Source: Lamellibrachia columna
Lineage: Eukaryota > Annelida > Polychaeta > Sabellida > Siboglinidae
Length of the DNA: 64,000 nt
Direction: 5' to 3'
NCBI GenBank assembly: GCA_963662155.1
Contig: OY759273.1
Coordinates: 27,997,066-28,061,065 of the forward strand
Positions within the stretch are counted from its first letter, which is position 1, and the number at the start of each line of letters is the position of its first letter. This document shows positions 11,972 to 36,556 of this stretch, one piece after another. Under the pieces are notes generated by a model. The model ran no database searches, was not told the DNA's origin, and saw nothing but the letters and a program-made list of their open reading frames with translations. Both the position numbers and the translations under genes were made by a program.

Positions 11972-12119
11972 TGTCGCGGGAGGACGTTATTTGAGACAAG
12001 CCAGTAGTAACACGTTGTCACTCCTTTAATAAGTCCAACCAAGCGCCCCCTCACGCATCGTAAGACAACTTACAAAAACACCAGGGTTCAGATCACTATT
12101 ATAACTACATTTTTCAACA
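11972..12119 (-). repeat. LTR of gypsy element (5' LTR in element sense)
   Basis: This is a 148-bp partner of 8593-8739, TG...CA, with about ten differences between the two. In element sense it should be followed by a tRNA primer site, but truncated Gag begins six bases later. No matching target duplication flanks the pair (TTTTA on the left, CCATC on the right). Confidence 0.75.
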
Positions 12120-12135
12120 CCATCAGGTCGCGGAT

Positions 12136-13640
12136 TCAGCCGAACTGACAACCCATGTGAGTGAAAGGTGTTATTATATCGTCATGAGTGATCGGAATGT
12201 GGTACTTTCGTTGGTGTTTTTGTAACTGACTTGCGTTGTGGTGTATTTTCTTTGCCCGCGTAATGCTTGTGACGTCATTGACGGAAAACCACTTGACACT
12301 ATGTTCGTTATTGTTCGGTGATTGAAACCTAATGTTGTAGCGTTGTAATACAAGGTCCCACTTTACTACGCGTTCTTTGGTAAACACAGTGTCGCCTGGG
12401 AATTTTGTACTTGTTGTCCTTTAATCGCACAAGTACTTTCTCGTTCAATGTGTTCACGTGTGGCGGGTTCTTCTCGATTCCTCCTCGAACCATATGCCTC
12501 ATACAGTTATTCGTGGCTTTCAATGCTGCCAGCCTGTATTGATTGCGGCGTTCTTCCAATGCATTAATATTGGACAAGGACAGCTCAATTCTGACTGTGT
12601 TGGGAGCAACCGCTCTTGTTGGACTATGTGTGTACTGCGTTCCTGACGACGTTCTGTGCGATTACTTCGCCTTCCACGGTAAAATTTAAATGGATACCTC
12701 TATCCAAGCTCCTCCTTCCGATCTTCTTTCAAAACTACCGAGCATGATACCAACTGCTTGGCCCAATCCAATTACCCCACCCCCGCTTTTAGAAGTTGAT
12801 CATATCAAACAACAGTTTTTCTTTAGACTTCGACGCGATCGTTCGAATTTTCCTTGTGACTGAGGGTAGTAACTCGAACTCAAAACCATTTTAACCTGAA
12901 GTTTCTCCATAAGTTATTTAACTGCACCAAGATACTCTGTTCCTCCGTCATGCTGCAACACTTTAGGAGGGCCATGTTCGTTGAATATGTCAAAGAGTTC
13001 CCTGGCTACCAACGAGGAGTCCCAAATGGCAGTGGTCGGAGCCATAAGTAGCGACTGAACACATCAATAACCGATAGGATGTATCTGAACACATCAATAA
13101 CCGATAGGATGTATCTGAACACATCAATAACCGATAGGATGTATCTGAACGTTTTACCATCATGTTGAACTGGTCACTCATGTCGACTAAATCGACCTTT
13201 GCTCTAATGGAGCGAAGGTTTGCTCTACTGGTGAATAATGCTTTAAGCAACTGATACATCTCAGACCTACCGAGTACCCCCTGATTCTTAGCTCGACTAA
13301 CTCCAACTGTTGCCGACTGTAAACGTATATTCAGTTTCCTTTCTCCAGACCCCTTAGTAGATGTTAATGCCGTGTTGACAAACGTTGCGAGATCTCCATC
13401 GGGTGCAACCTTCTTGCCATCAAATAGTAGGGTTCACCATCTAACTGGAACTTTGCAGACCGATGTTGTTTCGTTCTCGCAACGACAGGGATATTGAAAC
13501 AACGACGGACCAGACTGACAATAACATTGTATGTCGTCGAACTCATGCACTTTTTGTTCGCAAATCCATATGAATTAAACTCAGTTAGCAGAATCAGCAC
13601 GTTTACTGCAGCCGAAATCACCTGTATGGCGAACACCTAT
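12136..13640 (-). pseudogene. KRBA2/Ginger-like integrase transposase relic
   Basis: Minus-strand frames carry recognisable pieces in order: a conserved lead-in (RAKVDLVDMSDQFNM), an integrase core block (HDGGTEYLGAVK near 12925, then YYPQSQGKFERSRRSLKKN near 12850), and a C-terminal block (NPPHVNTLNEKVLVRLKDNK, near 12480-12400). The order and motifs match the integrase-like proteins annotated in invertebrates as KRAB-A domain-containing protein 2-like, which derive from GIN/Ginger elements. Stops and frameshifts break it. Three tandem copies of a 30-bp unit (13060-13150) have expanded inside it. The gypsy element ends right at its 3' side. Confidence 0.6.
13060..13150. repeat. 30-bp tandem triplication
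   Basis: The unit TATCTGAACACATCAATAAC plus CGATAGGATG occurs three times head to tail. It adds ten-residue repeats to the integrase relic without changing its frame. Confidence 0.9.
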
Positions 13641-13920
13641 AACAAAAGGTTTAAAAAAGCGATACCGCCAAAGAATAAGTCTTCTGCGGAAATTGTCCAC
13701 CGCATTCGCGCCTTCCCGCGCTTTATCGCATACACGTGTTTCGGCTCCCACGCTCCGTTTTGGTGTCTTTTCGCGATCATGTGTCTGTGTTGAACGCGTT
13801 CTTGCGTGCATGCCAATGAAAGAGTAGATAACAAGCGCGAACGTCTGAGTACGAAGGCAATAAGCTCGGACCTCTTATTAGACCACCAACACAAAATTGC
13901 ATGGTGCGTCTTCTCGTGTC

Positions 13921-14224
<304 letters not shown>

Positions 14225-15046
14225 ACGACTACTTGACCATTTCTCATTCGTATTTTACTGGCTTTAACACACATAACACTTGTTTTATAATACTGGTTTC
14301 TACGCATTAGTTCTATCTGATGTATCTAAGCATTCATGCAGCGCTGCTTTGCATAACACACAATATTACTGCATTTAAACTTTTTTCATTTTGGAACAAC
14401 GTGCCAAGTTGCAAGATGTAATAGACGAGACAACGATAGACCAACTGTGACCAACATAGCAGAAATGACACAATCAGTTAGGCTGACGTAGATGGACATT
14501 AGGTCAACTGACTGTATTATGTTAGCAAAAACTTAGCGTTGCGTTTTGGTTAATTTGTTGATACTAACAAACCCATTCCTGCGGAATACCATCTACGTCA
14601 CTGGGTATTGTTTCGCTCGTTTTATAGTTCCGGCAAATTTTACCAGCCGATAAGAAATCATAAATGTTTTTCCGTGTAATCTATGTATGGTCGATGAAAT
14701 ATGCACTGACGAAACGTCCATCTACAGAATAAGCGCACATGCTTGAACACAGAAAGCACACAATCCTCTACAAGCTGAGACTGACATATCAACATAAATG
14801 CCCCTTAACTACTACGCTGCCAGATGTGCGGTACGATATATCCATGTAGACAAGTATACAGACATGCATAAATTTATAGAAGATCATACTGACAATTCCC
14901 GTCTCTTTCAGGAATTCATGAACGATTTTGAGACACCCTATATGTTAGAGAAAAAGTCCACACTCTTGCCACAGTCAATTACTACCGCCTAAATTCTACA
15001 AATCGGATGCGTCAGTGATGTCAGTTCCGGTTAAATTGCGTCATAA
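14225..15046. other. Gap without a clear gene
   Basis: This is AT-rich unique sequence. A 64-codon frame at 14798-14992 (MPLNYYAARCAVRYIHVDK) has no splice context or family match, and I do not call it. Confidence 0.4.
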
Positions 15047-15637
15047 TTAGACGTAATAGTAGTTAAATTTCTCGTCCCAATTGCGGCGATCTGCCCGTTG
15101 TTGCAGTTTCTCGGACTTCCATTCAGGGTGTATAACGAACATCGGATGGACCGTTCTCCCAACGACCTAAAGATGCAGTTAAAAAGCACAAGTTACCAGC
15201 CCGTAGCATAGGTATCAACTCTCACGGTTTACCCGCACAACTTACGGATTTTGACGGTCAAATGGCATTCGAATAAAATATGATAATAATAATAATAATA
15301 ATAATGTTTTATTTCAGGCAAGAGCCCATAATATTATAAATACATACAGGTTAAAAAAAACATACATATACACACATGATGAACAATAGAGGTACAAAAC
15401 ACATCCGAAAAGCGGCTCTCGCGATGATAGTAGCAGTCAGCTGCGCCAAAATCTCACTATATTCAATCAATATATCCCAGTTTGCATGTTTTGAGGATAC
15501 GCGGCAAACCAGAGGACGTAGAACTATGAGGGTTCGTTTGCGATCTTACGTATTTATTTTACACGTGTGCACCAGTTTACATATAATATGTTCAGTGTAA
15601 CGATATAATTATTATTGACCATACATCACTGTGTGCA

Positions 15638-15680
<43 letters not shown>

Positions 15681-17410
15681 TTATATATGTGTATTTCACT
15701 CGGGTGTCTCCGTTCTCCGCTTGTCGACTCACTTGGGTCCCGCTTTCCGGATAGTCGATGGGTTGATAACTTCCTTGGCCTGACCGTTGGTGAGACGGTA
15801 ACGCGGAGTTCGGTCGCAGGCCGTAGCCAGTCGATGCTAGGTGGTCTTGCAGCAGCATCATGCTCGACCTAGGTCGCATGCCATCCGTCTGGCAGCTGCA
15901 ACAGCAAGACGCCACCCGTTGCAGTCCAAATGTTACTCGATAAAACCTGCGTATTGCAGGCAATGCTGTTCGCTTCATGTTTGTAAATGCAGGGAGGCGT
16001 CTGTGTTGGATTACACAAACGTTGATATGGTATTCTATTATACCGGCATGGTTATTTAAAGGTTGCCATTGCTATTGATGTAGTAGTTACTATGTCAGAT
16101 ATTTCATAAATTAGCGCGGGACAGCCCAACGGTGTTGGCCGTTTTATGGAGATAAATAATAAATGAAGATATTGATCTAGTTTTACTGAAATTACATTAC
16201 ACCTTGTCAGTCAAATATTTACCATTGTCGAAAGTGTGCTAAAACTGTGGTTTTACCTTGACTTAATAAATAACATAATAATAATTTTTAGCATTGTGTT
16301 ATGCATATTTGACACATTAGGCCCTATGCTTTATATAATAAGAAAATATCAAATTGCACCCTTCAAATTTAAGGTTGCATTACTTTGATTTCAGGGTAGG
16401 CGCTACCCTTAGTCATATGTGCAGTTAGTGTTTCCCCAAAAAACAGCGCGCCTTTCGCATTACCGAGGGCAGGATTTTACCACAAACTATGAATCATGCA
16501 ACATCAGATATGTCAATGACACGATTATAGACAAATCAACATGAAAGCTGCAATTCAGCCCGGTACGTAAACAACCAGATTCGGATAAATGGAACAAGAG
16601 TCTCCGGTCAGAAATGGGATGCTAAACTGCATCATGGTCTGATATTATCAAACGTAAAACAAATATTCGTGATATTGTACTTTATTGCATAACTACGCTG
16701 CATTCTAACGAGTCTAGACGTTCTTCGTTGGGTGTTATTGTGGCCGCCCTTGGCACCTTGCCGACCATTGAGCACCCACCTTCCGGACGGGTGGCGGGAA
16801 GGTGTCACGCCTGTCGGATAGCCACCTGCCCCGTAGAAACGAGAATATTTGTAGATACCATAGTGTTCGGGAGCGCTGAAACGAAATCAGAGAGATTGAT
16901 TACAACTAAGACAATATACAGAGTTGCCAAAGCGGAAGGTTTGGTTCTGCTATTCGTTCTTTTTCAGGCTTTTTTCCAGAGGGGACAACAATTCTGCTGT
17001 CTTATTTCGACCAGAAATCTTTACACTTACAAAAATGCCTACTTTCAATGAACAATAATGATATAATTGTATATAATTAATTAATTAATTAAGAAATATA
17101 CTAGATTATCTACTTAACACAAATCAAATCGTTATAAAAGACCTAAATTTTTACAAATATCCAGATCCAGGGGCAGCACCCTTGCCCCCTCCCCCCCCCC
17201 CGGACGCCCATGCATGATACTATGCCTGACAGACACACAGAAAGCATGCCACATATTCATCCAGTTGCACATTCACCCGGCGTAAATGTTACATTAACAA
17301 TGCTGATGTCTCCCAAATATCAATTCATGCCGGATGACAAAAACTTTACATGTTCTTTAATAATGGGGCCCACTGACAATTAAAACACGTACTCACCACA
17401 TCCCAGCCAT
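15047..17410 (-). CDS. Novel 130-residue protein with FVIHPEW tail, 4 exons
   Basis: Exons in transcript order are 17410-17397 (ATG), 16875-16780, 15895-15733 and 15166-15047 (TAA). All are bounded by GT-AG sites: GTGAGT, GTGGGT and GTGAGT donors, and TTTCAG, TTGCAG and CTTTAG acceptors. Phases fit throughout (2, 2, 0). The product starts MAGMC, then APEHYGIYKYSRFYGAGG and YPTGVTPSRHPSG, then CQTDGMRPRSSMMLLQDHLA, a Ser/Gly/Pro-rich stretch, and ends VHPMFVIHPEWKSEKLQQ...KFNYYYV. There is no signal peptide or membrane segment. The Tyr/Pro-rich composition recalls small microtubule-associated ciliary proteins, but I recognise no family. The last exon resembles the last exon of the larger gene upstream. 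A site resembling an RFX X-box lies about 110 bases before the ATG. Confidence 0.6.
15280..15306. repeat. (ATA)n with adjoining retroelement-like tail
   Basis: An ATAATAATA run is followed by ATGTTTTATTTCAGGCAAG. Such trinucleotide runs next to a TTTATTT segment typify 3' ends of non-LTR elements on the opposite strand. A comparable AAGAAGAAG..TGCTTTATTTGG sits at 28390-28425. Both lie within introns or other elements. Confidence 0.4.
15637..15680. repeat. (GCGT)n microsatellite in an intron
   Basis: Eleven units of the ACGC-type tetranucleotide lie in the last intron of the 130-residue gene. Confidence 0.9.
16538..16590. repeat. 53-bp dispersed repeat, copy 1
   Basis: This segment (AACATGAAAGCTGCAATTCA...) is identical over 53 bases to 21177-21229. 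It lies in an intron of the 130-residue gene. Confidence 0.9.
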
Positions 17411-17518
17411 GGTGACTATGTTGCAGTAAAATCTCCGCTGTCTGTGCACACAAGTGTCGCGGATATGGTTTACTGTCTCAACTGAAATGACGTGAGCAAA
17501 CTCAACGCGCGACTGCAC

Positions 17519-17533
17519 ATTGCCCACGGTAAC
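17519..17533 (-). promoter_or_regulatory. X-box-like (RFX) site upstream of the 130-residue gene
   Basis: On the minus strand this reads GTTACCGTGGGCAAT, close to the RFX X-box pattern GTNRCC-N(0-3)-RGYAAC, with the last base differing. It lies about 110 bases upstream of the start codon. X-boxes near starts mark many ciliary genes. One imperfect match is weak evidence on its own. Confidence 0.35.
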
Positions 17534-17539
17534 AACGAT

Positions 17540-18340
17540 TTTTCGCCAGCGCGGTTCAACCGGAAATGGTTCTCATAAATTATTGACAGACTTTGGTCTT
17601 TGTGTAAATAGTGCGCGTGTTACTGTCTGTCGCTTCCGTTTACCACAGTCTGAATTTTTAATAAGCCTACCGCTCGACTTGATTGTTGAAGAGTGAAAAT
17701 AATCCATTGTTTGACTCTTCAACAGCGTGACGCTATCCGTATGGTAATCGAATGCACCTGTTTCTTTAAATCGCAGTCGCTAAATCGTAATATATAAGGT
17801 ATATATATTCCAACATCTAGATTGCCCAAGTGAACCACACGTTCAATAATATAATTCGATTGTTTATGAATATCAACCTTGCGAACGGCTGTCGACAATG
17901 ACCCGTTCCTGTGGATAACGTTTATCAGGGTCCGCCGTGTCTCGCATCTCGTGGTTGGCGTGCCATTAACACCCGTGAAATGATGTGCCTCGCATGCATT
18001 GTATGCACATGTAACATATGATATTCGCTCCGAAAAATTAAAATAACACTGAGAACGGTCAAAGCATATTTTTAAATGTTAAATGTAGAGGTTCGTATAC
18101 TATACCGCCGCTTTGCTTAGCAGGTGTCGTAAGCGTCTTGTCGCAAAACCATGTAAACTACTGGATCATATTTACGTAAGGTAAGATTAATTTCATATTA
18201 AAATATCTAAACACAACTTTAAAACTGCTTCCCAGCGCAGCGCCTCAATTTGGTCAGTCGGTGAACCATCCAAAGACCTCTTCTATATTGCCATTTTGGG
18301 GATAAACTCTCCCTTTCACGAAGCTTCGATTATGGTATCC
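17540..18340. other. Upstream flank without further genes
   Basis: I see unique AT-rich sequence only, with no frame supported by splice sites. Confidence 0.4.
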
Positions 18341-18349
18341 ACAGTATTA

Positions 18350-18605
18350 AGGCCCGCTTTCACGAGCGATTTTGATCCGATTTTGTCGTACGTAATCTGA
18401 CCATAATCGCTCCTATAAACACCCTCTCGATACCGATTAGCGCGGCCAATGTGTGGCTATGATTGCGTCATAGAATTGGAAGCAGCGGCCAATCAGCGAC
18501 CGACACGTGGGGCACTCGTCGTGACCTTTCACCAAAGGTAATAGGTCACACCTATAGGATAAAAATCGGACAATCATTTAAAAAATCGTTCGTGTAAACG
18601 GGCCT
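18350..18605. mobile_element. PIF/Harbinger-like MITE, 256 bp
   Basis: The terminal inverted repeats start AGGCCCGCTTTCACGAGCGA on the left. The right end reverse-complements to AGGCCCGTTTACACGAACGA. The flanks are TTA at 18347-18349 and TTA at 18606-18608, the three-base TWA target duplication of PIF/Harbinger elements. It has no coding capacity. A diverged relative lies near 31419-31590. Confidence 0.7.
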
Positions 18606-18608
18606 TTA

Positions 18609-19695
18609 TCAAAACGTATCACTACTCGGTAAAACTAGTCACATATCATATTTAAAAAAATGTGCGCCGAAGTAAAGTTACGATGTGACACGGTTACTCG
18701 TACACGGGACAGTCGGAGAGTTGGTCCACACTAGGTGTCGTGTATGGCCTATTCGAACAGCCTTTCGCTTAATTATGACTGTAAATATAGAAGCAATGTC
18801 GCGACGACGTATGAATATTTCTTTCAAATTCAAATCCGTTTATTATGATGGTTTATCAGTGGTGTCAAGCTAAGGCTGGGGAAATTATTTATGACATATA
18901 CTGAAATGTACAAAGCCTGGCGGTTTTTATTGTAAAATCATATTATATAATAAACTATATGTAATCCAACCGTGTTTTAAGGAACCACAATTTTTCCATA
19001 TACTTGTGCATTGGTTCGACTCGAATATAGTGGATACATTGCATGCGGTCGAAATTAATAAACAAATAACGGTCAAAATATTATTTAAAATTGTAGTTTA
19101 TTAAAACACATTTGGGCGTTCAAGATGTTAGAATAAATATAGTTTATACTTTATAACACGATTTTAGGAAAATAAAACTTTGCTCAGACTTTGCTCCTTT
19201 AACACACCCGACACAGTTGACGCGGAAACGAACATCGGTTCAGAAGAAATGGATTCGCTACCTAGAGAAAATTGAGATGGGGTGATTGGTTAATGCTATT
19301 GTGGCATTAAAGACGGCTGTGCCAACCATTGTTGCGATTAATTTAGCAACCGATGTAGACGAATAACAATAAGAATAAGAATAACAATAAGAATAAGAAT
19401 AACAATAAGAATAAGAATAACAGTTGCAGTTTTTGCTTGTTCTGGTCCAAGACCAGTTATTTATTACATGTCTCCAACTACGTTACGCACACGACATTTC
19501 TATATAGTTAAGACATTCGACATGATACAGTTATTAGCTATGTTTATATCATTATCAAACCGATAAAACCATCAGCCAGTATGTGTAGGCAGGGCGTAGC
19601 TGCTTAGGAGGTATATTACACACGTAGCGGTGATCAGCAGTGTGGTTATGTAATATGCATTGTTGTTGTCTTCGTTACTACTGCTGTTGTTGTTG

Positions 19696-19746
<51 letters not shown>

Positions 19747-19756
19747 ATGATGCTGC

Positions 19757-19788
<32 letters not shown>

Positions 19789-20185
19789 ATGATGCTGCTG
19801 CTGCTGCTGCTGCGTTCGTTTTCGAATTACATTTGATAACTGCATACACGGCCGATGGCGGGAAACTGCGAGAAGATGCAAGATTTCAGAGAGCTAAATC
19901 CCGGTCAACACGCTTGCTAGCGAATGTTCTGTGGACGTTTTGTCAGAGGTAGCTGAGCTGAGTTGCTTAGAGCTTAAATGACCAGTGCAAAACCTAACCG
20001 AGCAATGCATTGCTGAACCCAGCGCTGAGCCAACAGTGCATAGCCGAACCCAGACCAGCCCAGTAGCGCAGAGTCAACACGCCCATTGCTACACCGAACC
20101 GAGGCGTGCAGAGCCAGGAAGTATAGAGTGCACAACAGATGTGAGATAGACGGTGCGGCCAAGCGTAACCGGTTGATGCACTTGC
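18609..20185. other. Gap between the two FVIHPEW genes
   Basis: It contains a (CAATAAGAATAAGAATAA)-type minisatellite at 19368-19422 and the CTG/ATG array at 19681-19812. Otherwise I see nothing convincing. Confidence 0.5.
19681..19812. repeat. Compound trinucleotide array (TTG/CTG/ATG)
   Basis: CTG blocks of eight to twelve units alternate with ATGATGATGATGATG blocks, and the CTG-ATG module occurs twice. The poly-Ala, poly-Ser, poly-Gln and poly-His frames here are by-products. Confidence 0.95.
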
Positions 20186-32575
<12,390 letters not shown>

Positions 32576-32630
32576 CTACGACGGAAGCGCAGCCATGGGC
32601 GTAGAGCAGGCGTGTCACGTAATGTTGTAA

Positions 32631-32902
32631 ACGCCGGTTTACAATAGCGATTTATTTTTTTTTGTCGGCTGACGCGTGTCGCGCGATATTGCACTGGAAA
32701 AATCGGTCGTGTTGACCCAGCGGTACATCAAGCGACCGACAACAAGTGTCCTTTCATCTAACCTCAAATGGGGAGTAGCAAGGGTCAATATCTATATCGC
32801 AGCGTCGCACGTCTAAACGCACACACACAATAATTGCGCGTGGCCATGCGACACGGTGACGGCCGACAAATCGGGGCGAATGTCGTTCATGTAAACCGGC
32901 AT
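32631..32902. mobile_element. MITE with long terminal inverted repeats, 272 bp
   Basis: The left end ACGCCGGTTTACAATAGCGA..TTTGTCGGCTGAC.CGTGTCGC mirrors the right end, whose complement reads ATGCCGGTTTACATGAACGA..TTTGTCGGCCGTCACCGTGTCGC. TAA flanks both sides (32628-32630, 32903-32905), a TWA-type duplication as for the 18.35-kb MITE. It sits 56 bases upstream of the exon at 32575. Confidence 0.65.
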
Positions 32903-32909
32903 TAAGGAA

Positions 32910-34480
32910 TAAATAACACAACTACGGTTCGTCCTATAGTATCCCTAGCATATACAGCTCAAATATAAAGATATCGAAAAAGAAGTAAGTCGTTTAGTGT
33001 TGATATACTAGATAATTCACAAAAATAAAAACAAAATAAATAGATGGGCGTCTGCGAAGACCCGACGATGAACAATGAACCACTTGTTTAGAAGGTGGAC
33101 ACAGAAGACAAGATGAGGAGATTAAACAACGAAGACGACACCGAGGCCAGTCTGGGGACGGGGCGCGCAATACTGTAAGTGGCTACATTGGGAGAGGCAT
33201 TTCGGATAATAATAACAACAATAAAATAATAATAAAAAAGAAGAACGAAAAAAGAACGAGAAGAGGAAGAACAAGAAGATCAAGACGAAATACACCGCAG
33301 CTAATAAATGGAGGATTCGGTTCCAACCATGCCTAGTAGGCCTGTGTTGTGTCGCTGTGCCACTGCGCTTTTTTTCATGAACGATACGTATACATCCACT
33401 TTAACTGTGGAAAATACTTCGCACGTATCTCGGAACCAATAACAATATGGCTGCACCGCAGACGAACCAGAAAGGGCTCGGTCCACTGCGGTATAACGGC
33501 AACGTACCTGGTCGTGGAGTTTAAGGGTAGCCGCGCACCCAAAGCACATAGTGCGTTGGGCATAACCCGACGGAAATCAGCTCAGCGCTTTTTCACCAGA
33601 GCTCATATAACGTCATTATGACGTAGCACGCATCACAAACACCTCGAGAGAGGACGACACACTTTTTGCGTAGTCGCGTCATTCCGGATTTGTGTTTATT
33701 AATCCAGCAGCTACTTCAACGGCAATTCGCTAAAATTATTCACCTATGTCGATGTCGAGTATTAATGACCTTAGGTGGGGTTAGACATGTAGACTGTTTG
33801 GACAGTATTTTGTATTCCAACAGGTAAAATTAATAATATTGACCCTCATTTAATTGGCCTGCCCCGTGTCGTAATTCATTATCGTTTTCAAATGAAGGAA
33901 ATGAAACCAGTGATCTTCGTTGCGTGCAGTTATTGCGTTGCGGTTGAGACATAACTAACCAACTGGGACGTTCTTTGAATTTTAGTTACAATGTATATAA
34001 CTGTTATGTGTTATTTGGATCAAATTTGGCAATAATTATGTGTTATGTCTATTAAATATAAAGAACATTATCTAAAGCGAAATGATAATTTTACAACAGG
34101 TGGACGTTGACAAGATTAATAGCAACACAACGGCTTCTGTTAATGTGAGACTCGCTAGATGGAACTTGCCTGACTTAAAAATTGAAACAGGTATTAAAAG
34201 GCTTTGTGATAAACATAGGGTGCGGATCTTTTTATGACTACATGAACATCGTCAGCGATTTTATACAGATAATACAAACAATTACAAAACCAGTTATGTA
34301 AAAAAATCAATTTGAATTGATTTAGTTATTTTTGTTTTATTGAAATGCAATCATCAAGGTGTAATATTGCTGAGATAAATTCCATCATTCAGCAATGAAG
34401 TTTTATATTATTCTCGCATAACACAACATCAGTCTTTAGTTAATCTAAGCTATTCAGTAAGCAGTTTGATGAGAGTTGTA
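32910..34480. other. Region with weak coding hints only
   Basis: On the plus strand a short ORF at 33442 (MAAPQTNQKGLGPLRYNGNV) and a splice-bounded open segment at 34102-34191 (VDVDKINSNTTASVNVRL) look protein-like but could not be joined or matched. On the minus strand MCFGCAATLKLHDQ meets a donor CAG|GTACGT near 33508. None is called as a gene. Confidence 0.3.
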
Positions 34481-34489
34481 GAAGGAACA

Positions 34490-34975
34490 AAAACAGAAGT
34501 TGCGCAATATTGAAACCATTGTGGAGAGACAACAACATCACAAAGAAAACCAAATAAAACTGCCGCGGGCTCTGGTTATATCGATCCTTCTCTAAGCTGC
34601 GAAATATTTACGCGAACACCACAACTTCAAAAAGAATTCACTCGACGGAGATGAGATGCAACATCTTGCATCCCATAGACAGACAATGTCACCAATGAAG
34701 ACATTTGCAATATAATCATCGAAAACATCAGGCGACACAAAGATTTCCTATCGGAAGTATGAAGCTGAGATTGTTTAGTCAGGGCACGAGGTCCATTGGC
34801 CTAGCGGCATGGTGGAAGGCAGGAGAAAGAGAGGCGAGCAGACAGAGAACTGGATAGATAGCATCTCAGAATTTGCATGACTTGAGTATAAATGACTGAC
34901 AAAGGAGGAGACAGCTTGCCAGGTCATCAGAGAATGTGCCTCAACGACCACTTACGGTTATGGGATAGGTGACTG
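34490..34975 (+). pseudogene. LINE C-terminal fragment, heavily mutated
   Basis: Pieces of the usual reverse-transcriptase tail appear in order: LWRDNNITKKTKIKLPRALV, ISILL..CEIFTR, TDNVTNEDIC, ARGPLA.RHGGRQEKERRADRELDR and LNDHLRLWDR just before the end. Stops interrupt all of it. This order (LYNSLVLSILLYGCE .. VTNEEV .. HGRRRGRQ.KRW .. GVMG) is well known in CR1/RTE-group elements. Confidence 0.65.
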
Positions 34976-35459
34976 TGAAGAATTCAGTAAGTAAATTAAT
35001 AAATGTATGATAGCATACCTTACCGTGGTAGTGTTCACTCTCTGCGTGCTGCCTGTCCCAGACAGAATGAAAACTGTCATATGTACACGAGTGACTTGAC
35101 AACTTTGAAAGAGGTCTTCTGTTCGACTTCTGGTGACGAACAAGTACCTTTTCCAGACGTGCCAAGTCTCCTGCTTTGGCGGTAGAACTCACGTTTTTTT
35201 TCCTTAAATTTGGGATACTATCACGGTCGACCGCTTTAGTGCCTAAATCTAGCGTCAAACCTAATTTCACGGGTAAAACAATTAAATGTACTCATTTCGA
35301 ATCCAAACATACCAACACATCACATAGAAGATGCACCAAAATTAAGTAAATATATCCTAAAATTTACAAACAGTCCCGCCAGGAGAGGAACCCCTCTCAC
35401 ACTCCCCCTAGCGAATGCGGCGCGAGGCTCGCGACGCGATCTACCGCCCTCACATCTTG

Positions 35460-35483
35460 AAAAGCGGTAGATCTACCGCTTTT
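35460..35483. repeat. Perfect 24-bp palindrome
   Basis: The sequence reads AAAAGCGGTAGA followed by TCTACCGCTTTT, its exact complement. A partial copy (GCGATCTACCGCCC) sits just upstream. It could be a dyad protein site or the centre of a hairpin. Confidence 0.85.
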
Positions 35484-35913
35484 TGTGCAATGTTACTTCC
35501 CACTTCTGCCTTTTCCAAGCTAACGTCAACGACGCAGCCTGCTACACTTGATAATCATACACACGATGACTAATTCATTACCCTTCCAAGGCACGAACGT
35601 CAATATCGCGCCTGGGTATGTATCGAATGCGACCAAGTAAATTGTAGATTCACCTTAAAGGCTTAAAGGAACAGAGAATAACTAGCGAGGATGAAAACCG
35701 TTCTGGCTGTAAAATACCTCAGTGGCTCAGTACTGCCTACTGGTAGATATGACGTGATATTCTGAAAAGGTTGGCTAGTCTAATTGCACTTTGTATGGTC
35801 ATAAATGTCTAGCCAGGTAATAGAATGTGGCGACATTCGGAAATTGAGCAATGACGGGCGTGTAGCGGTTAAAGCAGTTGTTACACGATCTATATTAGTC
35901 TTGTATATTAACA

Positions 35914-36010
35914 ACGTGTCACGAAGTGGCTTGCGGTATTGCAGTGGCTTCTCAACAAAACCACGTGTCACGAAGTGGCTTGCGGTATTGCAGTGGCTTC
36001 TCAACAAAAC
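35914..36010. repeat. Tandem duplication of about 47 bp
   Basis: CGTGTCACGAAGTGGCTTGC through GGCTTCTCAACAAAAC occurs twice, nearly adjacent. Confidence 0.9.
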
Positions 36011-36375
36011 TGCGCGACAGACGATTATTTAACAAACAATTGTGTTAATATCTGATTTTGAGTCGCATGCATACGCGGAATGAACATGAAGTATATACAT
36101 GTATAGAATGGCGTCATAAAAAGAGCTTGATTCATAACAGTGTTATCGATATTATTAAATAAGTTTGACCAACTACACAGCGCTAGACCTCAATAATTGC
36201 TATGCATAACGATCTGAACGGTACCATTGATAGAACGCGATGTCATGTGTTTGAAGTTGCAGCACAATAAATAATTTATCGATATATCTAATGTTTGACA
36301 AAGTTCCGGTTGAAGGTTGATGTCCCAGTTTTGCGACATCCATTGCTTAGTTTATAATCATTCCGCGAAAAACCA

Positions 36376-36556
36376 AACCTACGTAGTATCCAATACGACG
36401 TAGTAGCTCGTACCAAACCTACGTAGTAGCTCGTACCAAACCTACGTAGTATCCAATACGACGTAGTAGTTCGTACCAAACCTACGTAGTATCCAATACG
36501 ACGTAGTAGCTCGTACCAAACCTACGTAGTATCCAATACGACGTAGTAGCTCGTTT
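36376..36556. repeat. 40-bp minisatellite with a shortened unit
   Basis: Units alternate CCTACGTAGTATCCAATACG and ACGTAGTAGCTCGTACCAAA. One unit lacks the middle 20 bases. The TACGTAGTA core is itself nearly palindromic. Confidence 0.9.

Noticed and set aside
33442..33520. Plus-strand start MAAPQTNQKGLGPLRYNGNV as a gene
   Set aside because: It stops after 25 codons. No convincing donor or following exon was found.
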